Shown here piece after piece: positions 1-9,944 of a stretch of 64,000 nt of DNA (positions within the stretch are counted from its first letter, which is position 1; the number at the start of each line of letters is the position of its first letter). Source of the stretch: an uncultured bacterium (lineage in GTDB: Bacteria > Patescibacteriota > Gracilibacteria > Absconditabacterales > Absconditicoccaceae). The position numbers were made by a program, and so were the translations under genes. The notes below the pieces were generated by a model that had not been told where the DNA came from, did no database searches, and saw nothing but the letters and a program-made list of their open reading frames with translations. The stretch covers positions 43,947 through 107,946 of the forward strand of contig CALMFT010000012.1 of the NCBI GenBank assembly GCA_937862565.1, in the 5' to 3' direction.

Positions 1-1
1 A

Positions 2-475
2 TTTGGATACATCATAGAATTTATAGGAGTGAAAACCTGTATTCCTTATGGATGTTTTGCTTATAGTTCGCAAATGTGACCACAGATTCTGAATACGATT
101 CCTTGGTTATTATTTTTTACCTGGACGCCTTTGATTTTTGGAGTTTGGTCAATCATGAAGAACAATACAAATATAAAGAGTTGGTATTATTTTGTGATCT
201 GTACCGGACTCATGGCATTGTGAGTAGATATGGTATTGGATCCATTGGCTGTACATATGGGATTGTGGAGTTTTACAAATAATGGCTGGTGGCGATGAAT
301 TCCAGTTACTAATTTCATGGGCTGGGTTTTCTCTGGGATAGTGGGATCAGCTTTGATCGTCTGGATACTTGGGAAAGAAAAAACAAAACAAAGATTTGAT
401 TATGGCTTATGGATGATATTAGGATTTTTTATTGGATTGGGAATTCGAAAGGTTTTAATTCCACTATTTTCATAA
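2..475 (+). CDS. Carotenoid biosynthesis protein, CruF/DUF422-like (5' partial)
   Basis: The frame is open from the window edge to a TAA and contains three in-frame TGA codons read as Gly. The protein is hydrophobic with several membrane segments. Its centre has the family pattern: an Asp-rich VLDPLAV segment, GLWSF, then GIPVTNFMGWVFSG. That arrangement is typical of the DUF422 carotenoid proteins, which include the bacterioruberin-type 1,2-hydratase CruF. These integral membrane enzymes act on acyclic C40 or C50 carotenoids. The N-terminus lies outside the window, so the start and any upstream carotenoid genes cannot be seen. The family call rests on motif recognition; the exact substrate is unknown. 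A carotenoid gene is unexpected in a reduced CPR genome. Confidence 0.65.
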
Positions 476-592
476 TTGTCAAAATAATGTAAGTTAGTTA
501 TAAAAAATAACTTGATTAGTAAATATAATTGAATATAAGCTGAATGTATTTATGAAAATAAATATCTTTTTTTAACTTGCATCTATTCTATA

Positions 593-925
593 ATGAATGA
601 TTGCCCAATTTACAGCTTATTGGAACTTATAGGAAAAAAACGAGTAATGATGGTTTTTAGGTCTGTACACGGAGGAAATCATACTTTTACTCAGATCAAA
701 GATAACATCTGAGAAATCAGTGCCAACTTACTCACGGAAAGACTCAACGAACTTATCGATGTTGGTTACATTTCCAAGGAAGTTCTTTCTGTTCAGCCTG
801 TAAAGATTCATTATTCTCTTACTCCTGAAGGAAAAAAACTCGGAGTTTTGATAAATAATCTAGCACAATTTGCAGCAGAGACAAGTAAAAATGGAAAAGA
901 TTTCATATCTAAGCATATGTGCTAA
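593..925 (+). CDS. HxlR-family transcriptional regulator
   Basis: This is a 110-residue winged-helix protein with one in-frame TGA (710-712). It shows the HxlR layout: an N-terminal Cys-Pro, a LIGKKR stretch matching the usual GGKW region, a helix with FTQIKDNI, then GEISANLLTERLNELIDVGYI and a wing ending YSLTPEGKKL. HxlR proteins are small DNA-binding regulators, often redox- or aldehyde-responsive, and commonly control an adjacent reductase. The next gene, 56 bases downstream on the same strand, is a nitroreductase, which fits. The glycine before EIS in the recognition helix is encoded by UGA. The start was chosen as the first ATG; TATAAT touches it directly and there is no Shine-Dalgarno. 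Confidence 0.8.
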
Positions 926-981
926 ACGCATAAACTATAATCAGAATATCAAAATATATTTATTACTATTTTTTTATACTC

Positions 982-1620
982 ATGAACAATACAGCAATAC
1001 TCGAAGCTTTAAACACAAGATACGCTACACAAGAATTTGATGCCAGTAAAACAATATCTGCGGAAGATCTGGATACTCTGATCGAATCAATGAGATTGGC
1101 TCCATCAAGTTATGGAGTACAGCCTTGGTGATTTGTAATTGTTTCAGATCCTGCTCTCAAAGAGAAATTACTTCCTGTAGCGTACGGACAAAAGAAAGTG
1201 GTACAAGCTCCTTATCTTTTCGTACTGTGTCATCGCACTGATGTAAATTCAGATTATGTACACTCTCTTGCGGAATCACTGGGAGAACAAAGAGGAATAG
1301 CAATCGATCAGCTCGCTTCACTTGAGCAAGCTATCAATGGGATGTTGGCGAGTAAAGATGAGCAACAACTCAATGCATGGTTAACTAAGCAAGTATATAT
1401 TCCACTTGGATTCTTATTACAAACTGCAGCGATGCTCGGTATTGATGCAGGACCAATGGAAGGTTTCAGCCATCATGATTTTGATAAAATCTTAGGATTG
1501 GCAGAACATAATCTGACCTCTTGCGTGATTGTAGCAGTAGGATATAGATCTGCAAATGATGCTACAGCAAATGCACCAAAGGCAAGACGACCAAAAGAAA
1601 AAGTAGTAATCATGAAGTAA
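982..1620 (+). CDS. Nitroreductase family FMN oxidoreductase
   Basis: The 212-residue protein has the N-terminal nitroreductase pattern RYATQEFD, then the FMN-contact motif SMRLAPSSYGVQPWGF. The Gly after the Trp is the in-frame TGA at 1129-1131. A C-terminal FLLQTAAMLGIDAGPMEGF segment is also typical. The family consists of NAD(P)H-dependent flavoproteins that reduce nitroaromatics, quinones or flavins in the cytoplasm as homodimers. It follows the HxlR regulator, so it is probably its target. The C-terminus is basic (KARRPKEK). The substrate cannot be deduced. Confidence 0.88.
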
Positions 1621-1671
1621 TTATAAACGCAACAACAAAGTACTTATTTTATTTTTAATCATATTCATACA

Positions 1672-2163
1672 ATGTATACTAAAAGAATCTTAATGGAAGG
1701 AATCACAAGAGAATTCGAAATCTTGAAACATCTTGGATCTAAGGTAACTAAAAAAAATGCAGAATTTAAATTGAGTGAAGAACAAAGATCAATTGAAGAA
1801 CTTGAGCACTATATCGTTACTTCATTTCCAGCACAAATATCACTTATGGTGGAAGGAATCCGAAATCTTGATAAATATATGGAGAAAAGTCAGGCTATTA
1901 CTAAATTTACATGGAAAAGATTTGTCATTGAACTCAATAAAGCTCTCAGAGCCATAAAGAAAGAAATCAGAACTGTAAAAGGAAAAGCTCGAAAAGAAGA
2001 AGTAGAATTGTGGGGAAGAAAAGGAACGAGAGGAAGCTTCCTTATCGATTATGTATTCACTTTTTTGGGAGCATACAAAATGCAATTATTCTTGCAGCTT
2101 AAAGCATCAGGACTTACTGAACTTACTACTTCAAATGTTTGGGGAGGAAGAGACGCTGCCTAA
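1672..2163 (+). CDS. Hypothetical helical protein, 163 aa
   Basis: I do not recognise this protein. It has no signal peptide and no membrane span. It is predicted mostly helical and basic, with many Lys and Arg in the centre and a C-terminal stretch of hydrophobic and aromatic residues (SFLIDYVFTFLGAYKMQLFLQLKASG). Helix spacing vaguely recalls four-helix DinB-like folds, but no metal-binding His triad is visible. There is no in-frame TGA. It lies 51 bases after the nitroreductase and 64 bases before a small membrane protein on the same strand, so it may be co-transcribed with either. Confidence 0.6.
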   Translation: MYTKRILMEGITREFEILKHLGSKVTKKNAEFKLSEEQRSIEELEHYIVTSFPAQISLMVEGIRNLDKYMEKSQAITKFTWKRFVIELNKALRAIKKEIRTVKGKARKEEVELWGRKGTRGSFLIDYVFTFLGAYKMQLFLQLKASGLTELTTSNVWGGRDAA

Positions 2164-2227
2164 TACTTTAAAGTTTTAGAATACAAATAAACAGAAAAGA
2201 TTTTTTTATAATTTTTTTATAATCATC

Positions 2228-2701
2228 ATGAAAGAACAAAACAACGCGAATCATATGAGAATTGATCGAGGATGGACAGTAGCCGCTATAATACTGTTGG
2301 GATGGACTGTGAGCATATTGATAGGATTAGGAAGTTTAATTAAAAATTATATATTAAACATGAATAATGCAGAATATGCTGGCATGTTTATTGAAAATTT
2401 TGCTACGTTCCTACTGCCACTTAGCGCAATAATGTTTGTATGGATTGGATTTTTGAAACTCCGTGCTTACGCTAAGAAACTTCAAGATCGTATTATTAAG
2501 CAAGAAGAAAACTTCAGACATTTTGTAATGACTGGAAAACAACTCAATCCAAGTTTAAGTATTTCTCAAATTGTAGCTCTCAGATTTGCAGGAGATAATG
2601 AATTCCTCGCATTATCTGAAAAAGCAGTACAAGAAAATCTTACTAATAAAGAAATAAAAGTACTCATTACAAACTGGAAGGCAGACTACAATAGAGTGTA
2701 A
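2228..2701 (+). CDS. Hypothetical two-span membrane protein
   Basis: The 157-residue protein is unrecognised. It has a short charged N-terminus, one membrane segment near residues 17-40, a second near 58-80, and a hydrophilic helical C-terminal half rich in Lys, Glu and Gln that should lie in the cytoplasm. There is no in-frame TGA. It sits directly upstream of the ABC exporter on the same strand with a 72-base gap that carries one copy of the dispersed CAGATTAT motif (2742). A role as an accessory of the transporter is possible but only inferred from position. Confidence 0.6.
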   Translation: MKEQNNANHMRIDRGWTVAAIILLGWTVSILIGLGSLIKNYILNMNNAEYAGMFIENFATFLLPLSAIMFVWIGFLKLRAYAKKLQDRIIKQEENFRHFVMTGKQLNPSLSISQIVALRFAGDNEFLALSEKAVQENLTNKEIKVLITNWKADYNRV

Positions 2702-2773
2702 CAAAATTCTTAATACAAAAATAATTTCCTACTACAATAATCAGATTATTTAATTATTTGCAAAAAATTTACG

Positions 2774-4543
2774 ATGTTTATTTTCAAATATCTACGCCCG
2801 TACCGAAAGCTACTTACTGCTGTTCTCATTTTGGGTGTTATCAATCAAGTATTCTCGTTGCTCGATCCTCAAGTATTTCGTTGGCTCACGGATAATTATA
2901 TTACTAAAATGGATACTCTAAGAGGGACTCCTGAAGTACTGTACAGAGGTGTTGGACTAGGATTATTGATGATGGTTGGTGTAGCAATGGTCTCGCGTAT
3001 TGCCAAAAACTTCCAAGATTATTTTGCCAACGTAATGACACAAAAAATGGGAATGGATATTTTCACAAATACTATTTCTCATGCATTTCGTATACCATAT
3101 GCATATATTGAAGATCAATCATCGTGACAGCTCTTACAAAAGCTACAGAAAGCACGTGTTGATATACAAACGTACATCCTACAATTGATCAATGTAGCTT
3201 TTTTATCTTCAGTAAGTTTGATTTTTGTAATTACCTATGCCTTTATTACACATCGATTGATTGGAACTATACTTATTTCTTTGTTTCCAATAATGGGTTT
3301 CACAAGCTATTATTTATCCAAGTCTATCAAAAAAGCTCAAGATGGTATCGTAAGTAAGACTGCAATGTTAGCGGGAGCTACGACAGAAACTATCCGCAAT
3401 ATTTCTTTGGTTAAAATTCTTGGTCTGGAAAAACAAGAATTAGAAAGAATAAACAGTGCTAATGAAGGAATCCTAGATCTTGAATTACTTAAAATACGTA
3501 AAATAAGGTCTATGGAATTTATACAAGGTACTTTGATCAATGCTATCAGAGTAGGATTACTCGGTACGATGTTTTGGATGATCTTTAAGGGCTATATCAG
3601 CTTTGGTGAGTTCTTTTCATTCTTCTTCTATTCCTTCTTTATTTTTGCTCCACTTTGACAAATAGGAACAGTTATGAAAAACTATCAAGAAGCTAAAGCA
3701 AGTAATGATGTTTTGGAAGAAATAGTAGCTATGCCTCCTGTTCCTGAGGTAAAAAATCCTTCAACAGTAGAGACTATCAAGGATATCAAATTTGAAGGAG
3801 TAGGATTTGGGTATGAAACAAAAGAAAATATTCTGAAGGATATCAACCTGGAAATGACTTCTGGGAAAACTATTGCTTTTGTAGGTCCTTCAGGGTCTGG
3901 AAAGTCTACTATTCTCAAACTCTTAGTAGGATTATACACTCCAAAAAGTGGTTCTGTAACGTACAATAACAAAGATCTTCAATCCTATAGTTTACAAGAA
4001 CTCAATAAGAAAATCGGAATCGTAACTCAAGACGCTCAGCTATTCTCAGGAAGCATAAAAGATAATCTGGTTTTCGTAAAACCTGATGCTACAGATAAAG
4101 AATGTATGCAAGTACTCGAAAATGCACAACTCGGAGAATTTATACACGAACAAAAAGAAGGGTTATCTCTCAAGATCGGAGAAGGAGGACTGAAGTTATC
4201 AGGCGGTCAAAAACAAAGATTGGCGATAGCTCGTGCCTTACTCAGAAATCCAGATCTCCTTATCTTTGATGAAGCAACAAGTAGTTTGGATAGTATGGTA
4301 GAAAGAGAAATCACGGATACGATCAAAAAAATTACCAAAGAAAGACCAAATATGATTACGATATTGGTGGCTCACAGACTCGGTACTGTCATGCATGCAG
4401 ATCAAATTCTCGTATTGGAAAAAGGCAAGATTAGTGAAACAGGAACACATACGGAGTTACTAGATGAAAAGGGATTATATTATGCATTATGGAGAGAACA
4501 AATTGGTGAAAGAGTAGAAACAACGACTCCCCTTACTGTGTAA
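2774..4543 (+). CDS. ABC exporter, fused permease and ATPase
   Basis: This 589-residue half-transporter joins an N-terminal six-helix permease (about residues 1-300) to a nucleotide-binding domain (about 330-575). The ATPase has Walker A GPSGSGKST, Q-loop VTQD, signature LSGGQ, Walker B LLIFDEATSSLD and the switch His in VAHRLGT. Two in-frame TGA codons (3125, 3656) in the permease part split it under the standard code. The family exports lipids, peptides or drugs as dimers, and no partner half-transporter is adjacent, so it probably works as a homodimer. The substrate is not indicated. The previous small membrane protein is close upstream. Confidence 0.9.
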
Positions 4544-4588
4544 GATCGCGTAAGTCTTTTCAGATTATTTAAATTTTTATAATAAGAC

Positions 4589-5929
4589 ATGAATAAATCA
4601 TATGAAGTGCTAATAATCTGATGAGGAGTGAGTGGAACAGCATTGTTGTACACGCTCAACAAATTTACCAATATCAAATCGATAGCCCTGATTGAGAAAT
4701 ATGAAAAACCAGGATTGGTAAATTCAAAATCCACAAACAACAGTCAAACACTTCATAGCGGAGATATAGAAACGAACTATACTTTTGAGAAAGCTAAAAA
4801 AGTAAAACGCAAAGCAGATATGCTCAAATGGTATCTTGAAGAAGTAAAAAAAAACAATCCAGGAGAACAATTCTTTTCTGTTTATAATAAAATGATACTT
4901 GCGGTTGGAGAAACGGAAGTTAACAAACTTGAAGAAAGATGGACTCAGTTTCAAACTCTCTATCCTACACTCAAAAGACTCAAAGCAGCACAAATTGCAG
5001 AAGTCGAACCACTCGTGATGGAAAGAAGAAACCCTCATGAAAAGGTATTAGCTCTCAGTTCTCCTGAAGGATATACCATTGATTATGGCGCTCTTTCACA
5101 AAATTTTGTAGCTGAAACTATGGAAAACAAGAAAGACAAAACCATCGATCTTATGTATAATACGCTCATCGAAAAAGTAACTAAAACTACTGAAGGATAT
5201 AGTGTTCTCACGTCGTCTGGTGAGATGATAGACTGCAAGGTACTCATCGTAAGCGCCGGAGGTCACACCCCTCTCATTGCTCAATCGTTGGGGTATGCAA
5301 AAAATTACTCTATACTTTCGGTAGCAGGTACCTTTTTCAAGTCTACAAAAAAACTACTCAATGGTAAAGTATATACAATGCAGATGGAAAAGCTTCCGTT
5401 CGCAGCTGTACACGGTGATCCAGATGTTTATAACGCAGATGAAACAAGGTTTGGTCCTACAGCAAAGGGAATATTCATGCTGGAGAGATATAATTACAAA
5501 AGTATATGGGAGTACTTCCAAGTGTTTGGATTTAGATGGAGAGCTTTCAAAATCATTTTCCAACTTGCTACGGACAAGATTATTTGAGCCTTTCTTTTCA
5601 AAAATTTTTGGTTTGAACTCCCTTATCTAGGTAAAAGATTATTTATGACAGAAATAAAAAAAATAATACCAAGCATCGAAGCTGATGATATTATTCCTGG
5701 CTACAAACTTGGAGGAACAAGACCACAAATTCTCAATCTCGATACCATGGAACTCGAAATGGGAGAAGCTAAAATAATCTGAGATAAGGTGATTTTCAAT
5801 ATTACACCATCTCCAGGAGCAACTACCTGTCTTGCAAATGCGTATGAAGACGTACAATCAGTGATTAATTTCTTTGGTGGAGAGTATGAATTCCAGAAAG
5901 ATGAATTTGAAAAACTGTATGTGAAGTAA
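4589..5929 (+). CDS. FAD-dependent oxidoreductase, malate:quinone oxidoreductase-like
   Basis: The 446-residue protein starts with a beta strand and the dinucleotide-binding loop VLIIGGGVSGTA. Two of these glycines are consecutive TGA codons (4619-4624), which is strong local proof of recoding. The segment NSQTLHSGDIETNYT after the ADP-binding region and the later AVHGDPDV and TRFGPTA blocks resemble the Mqo / 2-hydroxyacid oxidase group. Those enzymes oxidise malate or 2-hydroxyglutarate at the membrane and pass electrons to quinone. Four TGA codons occur in total. A malic enzyme lies 7 kb away, so malate chemistry is plausible. The substrate assignment is tentative; the FAD-oxidoreductase fold is firm. 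Confidence 0.75.
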
Positions 5930-5947
5930 ATTTTGAGCAAGAAAAAA

Positions 5948-5973
5948 TCTCACAAGGAAATTCTCTTGTGAGA
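5948..5973 (-). terminator. Rho-independent terminator, best on minus strand
   Basis: A 9-bp stem TCTCACAAG / CTTGTGAGA with an 8-nt loop is followed on the minus strand by a run of six T (plus-strand A run 5942-5947). It lies between the ends of the convergent oxidoreductase and the 6016 gene, and could also weakly stop plus-strand transcripts. Confidence 0.75.
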
Positions 5974-5991
5974 TAGTATTTTAATTCTAAA

Positions 5992-6014
5992 CTCACAAGA
6001 GAAAACTCTGTGAG
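5992..6014. terminator. Second hairpin between convergent genes
   Basis: CTCACA and TGTGAG (5992-5997 / 6009-6014) form a short stem directly after the stop of the minus-strand gene. The stem sequence repeats that of the neighbouring terminator, giving a tandem pair of related hairpins. Confidence 0.4.
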
Positions 6015-6015
6015 A

Positions 6016-6585
6016 TTACAGTACCCATTTTAAAAACAAAGTGGGTTGAAATTTCTTAACTTCAAAGTCATACAGCGGAGCAAACTTAATAGTGATGTCT
6101 TTAATCGGATAACCAATTGTGGGACCAACACCGTAAGTTCGCTGAGCCAAAATACCGTATATCAGTTTTTTAGGCTGATAATTGTAGGCGGCTGAGTAAA
6201 AATAATTGTTTGCTCCTTGCCCTTTTTCCAAGAATATTAAACAACTAGCTTTAATTCCAAAATAAGTAACAGAAGCTCCATATCTTAAATTAGTACCAGC
6301 AGTTTCCATTCCAATTTGTACACCGAAAGTTATAGCATCATTAATCTTATAATAAGGACCAATTAGAACTTCAGCCCAACCTTCTGTAAGAAGGCTATAA
6401 GCGTTAACTCCCAATCTTTTACCAAGATTTTTTTCTGCATAAATAGTTGCTGTAACCACAGCTTTACTGTCTACAACTTTTACATCATGTTGCATGTTTG
6501 CATAAGATTGTGCATCACTAATGACTGTGAAAAATGTGATACAAGTTAGAATAAGAATCAAGCGATTTAAATTCATGTTTTTCAT
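6016..6585 (-). CDS. Exported protein, predicted beta-rich, possibly acquired
   Basis: The 189-residue protein has a clear signal peptide (basic start, then LILILTCITFFTVISDAQS with a likely cleavage after Ala). The rest alternates Gly- and aromatic-rich strands such as YYKINDAITFGVQIG and LYDFEVKKFQPTLFLKWVL, as in small outer-membrane barrels of Bacteroidota. There is no in-frame TGA although the protein is Gly-rich. CPR bacteria are not thought to have a classical outer membrane, so this may be a transferred gene or a secreted protein. It is flanked by its own terminator and is not in an operon with plus-strand neighbours. No specific family was recognised. Confidence 0.6.
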   Translation of the reverse strand: MKNMNLNRLILILTCITFFTVISDAQSYANMQHDVKVVDSKAVVTATIYAEKNLGKRLGVNAYSLLTEGWAEVLIGPYYKINDAITFGVQIGMETAGTNLRYGASVTYFGIKASCLIFLEKGQGANNYFYSAAYNYQPKKLIYGILAQRTYGVGPTIGYPIKDITIKFAPLYDFEVKKFQPTLFLKWVL

Positions 6586-6660
6586 TTTAATTTTGTTTTG
6601 TTCGTTATTGAATTGTTTTTTGTCTACTCTGGTTAAGGTTTTCGACTTCCCCTGTTTGTT

Positions 6661-7038
6661 TTACTTTGCTTCAGTTGACTGTGCTTTGAGTTCAAAAAGT
6701 ATGAAATTCAATACTAGTAATTGCTGATGTATTTCATACCATTGGTCAAAAATTTTTTGTAATGGTAGTGCAATATAGCAACTTTCAATAATTTTTATTA
6801 CAAAATCATTTTGATGCATTTCACTATCCCACTTTACTCCCAAATCAAGGAGTTTTTTCTTGTATTCCAAAGACATTGTACTCATTTGACTCACCCCCAA
6901 AGATTGAAGTTCATCAGTAGATTTTTCTAAATCTTTTTTAGAAATAAGTCTCAAAAAATCAAGTCTGGTATGCATCATAGCAAGGATGACACTTTTTTTA
7001 TTTTCTAGAACCATTTGAATCATTAAATTTTCATTCAT
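6661..7038 (-). CDS. Hypothetical helical protein, 125 aa
   Basis: I do not recognise this protein. It is soluble and mostly helical, with no signal peptide and no in-frame TGA. Its start is followed by MIQMVLENKKSVILAMMHTR and the C-terminus is amphipathic. It is divergent from exonuclease III and lies upstream of the exported beta-rich protein on the same strand with a 75-base gap. The pair may be one transcription unit with an origin different from the surrounding UGA-rich genes. Confidence 0.55.
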   Translation of the reverse strand: MNENLMIQMVLENKKSVILAMMHTRLDFLRLISKKDLEKSTDELQSLGVSQMSTMSLEYKKKLLDLGVKWDSEMHQNDFVIKIIESCYIALPLQKIFDQWYEIHQQLLVLNFILFELKAQSTEAK

Positions 7039-7242
7039 TTTTTTTATTATTTTGTTTGTTATTAGATATTAATGAACACTTTATTCTGAATTTATTAGAG
7101 TCAGAATAAATAATCTATAAATATATTATTAATAAAGTCAATAGTATTTTTAATATTCATCAGTTAATTTTCTCTTTGATTTAAAAGAATACATGAATAA
7201 TATGAAGCACTCAACAACCTTACTTTACTCTACAAACAGATT

Positions 7243-8016
7243 ATGAAAATACTATCTCGAAACGTAAATGGAATCAGAGCAATCCACGGCAAAGGATTTA
7301 GTCAGATTATCAAAGAACTCAATCCCGATATCGTTTGTTTACAAGAAACGAAGGCTTTTCTCGATCAGTGCCCTCAGGAGATAAAAGACATGGGATATAG
7401 TGTTTGCCGACATGCTGGTACGAGACCTGGATATGCAGGAACTGCTATTTTGTCTAAACATATTCCAGATTATGTTTGTAATAATTTCGTGGATCCTATT
7501 TTTCATGAACATGGAAGAGTCACTCAAATCGCTTGGTGAGATACTACCGTACTCAGTATTTACTTCCCAAATGGTGGTACCAGAGCAGACGGAACAGAGA
7601 TGCTTAGCTATAAACTCAATTTTTATAACGTTCTCATGAAGTATCTCAAAGAACAAGAAAAAACCTATAAAAATGTTATCGTAGTTGGTGATTACAATAT
7701 CTGTCATAATGAAATAGATATCGCAAGACCAAAAGAAAATCAAGGTTCTATAGGTTTCTTACCAATCGAAAGAGATAAGGTAACTGAGTTTCTTAATGCA
7801 GGTTATGTCGATGTATTTAGATACTTATATCCAGAACTAACAGATCAGTACACTCGACGATCGTATCGCGCAAATGCTAAAGTAAACAACGTAGGTTGGC
7901 GTATTGATTATGCCTGTATCAATGAAAGTGCAAAAGATAAAATAATCTGAATGCAGCATTTCCCAGAAATAGGCGGATCGGATCACTGCCCTATTATGCT
8001 TGAGGTGGCAATTTAG
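7243..8016 (+). CDS. xth: Exodeoxyribonuclease III (AP endonuclease)
   Basis: The 257-residue protein has the ExoIII/Ape1 motif order: SRNVNGIRA, LQETK (catalytic Glu), YAGTAILSK, YFPNGG, VVGDYNICHNEIDI (Asp and Asn of the active site) and a C-terminal GSDHCPIML with the catalytic Asp-His. It cleaves abasic sites and trims 3' ends in base-excision repair. Two TGA codons (7537, 7948) are read as Gly, one in VTQIAWGDTTV. The start ATG overlaps a CAGATTAT motif (7238-7245), so the motif supplies the AT of the start codon. The last 23 bases overlap the convergent gene 7994-8362. Confidence 0.93.
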
Positions 8017-8362
8017 CTTCTGGTTCACTTCTAAATTTTACTAAATATTCTGTGATTTTAGTTTTATAATATTCATTTTCTTCAGACATTAATATTGTTT
8101 GAATCAGATTATGAATTCTTTTTTCCATACTGTTTTCATATTGATACAATTCATTTTGATGTTCTGAAATCATAAAACCACTACGTAAATAACTGAGAGT
8201 ATTAACCAGTGAGATTGCCATTGGCATACTTTCAACTAGATTGTGTAATCTGTTACTATTTATTTCCTCCTCTCGAATATCAAATTGAGCACTAATGATT
8301 GCAAAAAAATCTTTTACAAAAGCATTATATCTTTCAGGAGAAAATATATGAGTTTGATCCAT
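7994..8362 (-). CDS. Hypothetical helical protein, 122 aa
   Basis: This 122-residue soluble protein is not recognised. It is mostly helical, moderately acidic, without signal peptide or membrane span and without in-frame TGA. It starts 23 bases downstream of the ABC-F stop codon on the same strand, so co-transcription is likely. It runs 23 bases into the 3' end of exonuclease III on the other strand, a convergent overlap. Confidence 0.55.
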   Translation of the reverse strand: MDQTHIFSPERYNAFVKDFFAIISAQFDIREEEINSNRLHNLVESMPMAISLVNTLSYLRSGFMISEHQNELYQYENSMEKRIHNLIQTILMSEENEYYKTKITEYLVKFRSEPEAKLPPQA

Positions 8363-8385
8363 ATTTCAGTGTTATCAATAAAATA

Positions 8386-9855
8386 TTATCTACCTACCAA
8401 TTTTCCAAGATCGATATCCACAAAGTTTTTGAGTTGATCTACAAATCCTGAATCATGACATACCATGATGATTGCGCCTTTGTAATCATTGAGAGCTTGT
8501 GCTATGATTGGGAGGTGACGGAAATTGATATGATTTGTAGGTTCGTCAAGAATTAATAAATGAGGTTTTTGAAGAACAAATCTTGCATAACACAATAATC
8601 ACTTTTGACCTTCACTAAGGGAAATAATAGTATTTTTTAGTAAATCTGAAGTGATAAGAAACTGAGCAGCTGTTTTAAAAATTTCTTGGTCTGTATTAGC
8701 ATTCGTTACTTCTTGTAAGGAATCCCAAACCGTCATATCCATATCTAAATCACTAAAATCCTGTGAATAATACCCTACTTTTGCATTTTCCCCTATGATA
8801 GCTCCATCATCGTCTGGATGAAACAATCTTTTGAGTAAAGTAGTCTTACCAATCCCATTTGGTCCTTTCAGAATATATCTATCTCCTTTTCTTAGTTCTA
8901 AATCAAACTTTTTATGTACTACATTATAATTTTCGTCCATCAATCCTACATTAGTAACCGTAAGAATCGGTCCTACATAATTATCAAATTCTATCTCAAA
9001 ATCTTTAATAGTTTTATCTTCTCTTCTTACTGACACCTTACTATCTTCAGCTTCTTCTACATCATCTCTCATCTTACTCGCAAGTTTTCTCATCTTTCCT
9101 CCCTTGTTGGCAAAGAAGTTAATCTTATCTTTTGCATCTTGAATTTGTTTATCAAGTCTGGCGTTTTGAGTTTTTTCTTTTTCAACTTGATTGGAAATCT
9201 GTTCTACCACATTATGATAATCTCCCCAATATTGTTCTACCTGACGATTGATTACATTTACATATAATACTCCATCAGTAAACATATTCAAAAAATCCGC
9301 ATCATGACTAATCACCACAACAGTTTTTTCATAAGAGAGCAAGAAACCAAGAAGATTTCCAATTCCATCTCCATCAAGATTGTTTGTTGGTTCGTCCAGT
9401 AATAAGATATCAGGTTCTTGGATGATAGCTTGTGCAAGCAATAATCTTGCTTGTTGACCTCCAGAAAGTTGTTTGATTTGTTTATCTACAGGAATTTTGA
9501 GATCTACTTCTTTCATTACTTTTTCTATTTTTTGATCCATCTTGTAGTCTTGTTTTTTGAAAGCCGTAGCAAAGTACTCTCTTACTGTCAGATCATATTG
9601 CTCTCTTGGGATTACTTGTCTAGCAATCGCTATCGTATTTCCTGGCACAATGTTAATTTTACCTTCTTGTGGCTTGAGTTCTCCCGTGATAAGTTTGAAA
9701 ATAGTAGACTTTCCTGCTCCGTTTTGTCCCATGATCGTAATCTTGGTATTGGAACGGATACTAAATTTTCCTTCTACAAGAATCTCTTTCTTATCACCAT
9801 ATTTATAAGAAACATCATCAAATCTCAATATTACTGGGTTATCTGAATTGGACAT
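8386..9855 (-). CDS. ABC-F family ATPase
   Basis: The 489-residue protein has two ATPase domains and no membrane segments. The first has GQNGAGKST, LSGGQQARLLLAQAII and ILLLDEPTNNLD. The second has GPNGIGKTT, signature LSEGQKG with its last Gly encoded by TGA (8599-8601), and LLILDEPTNHINF. A charged coiled-coil linker (NQVEKEKTQNARLDKQIQDA) joins the domains, as in Uup/EttA relatives that act on the ribosome. The second Walker B has DEPTNH followed by INF where LD is usual. The role is translation-associated by family; the exact subgroup is unclear. Confidence 0.88.
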
Positions 9856-9944
9856 AGTAAATAATCTGAAAAATTAAAATTCGTTAAAGTTATCGTTTAG
9901 TATAAGAAAAACACTTCAAAAACCAAGCTCAATAAAAAATTGAA

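Noticed and set aside
4593..5038. Reverse-strand frames over the FAD oxidoreductase
   Set aside because: They are antisense shadows of a clear gene, with unnatural Phe/Ser-rich composition.
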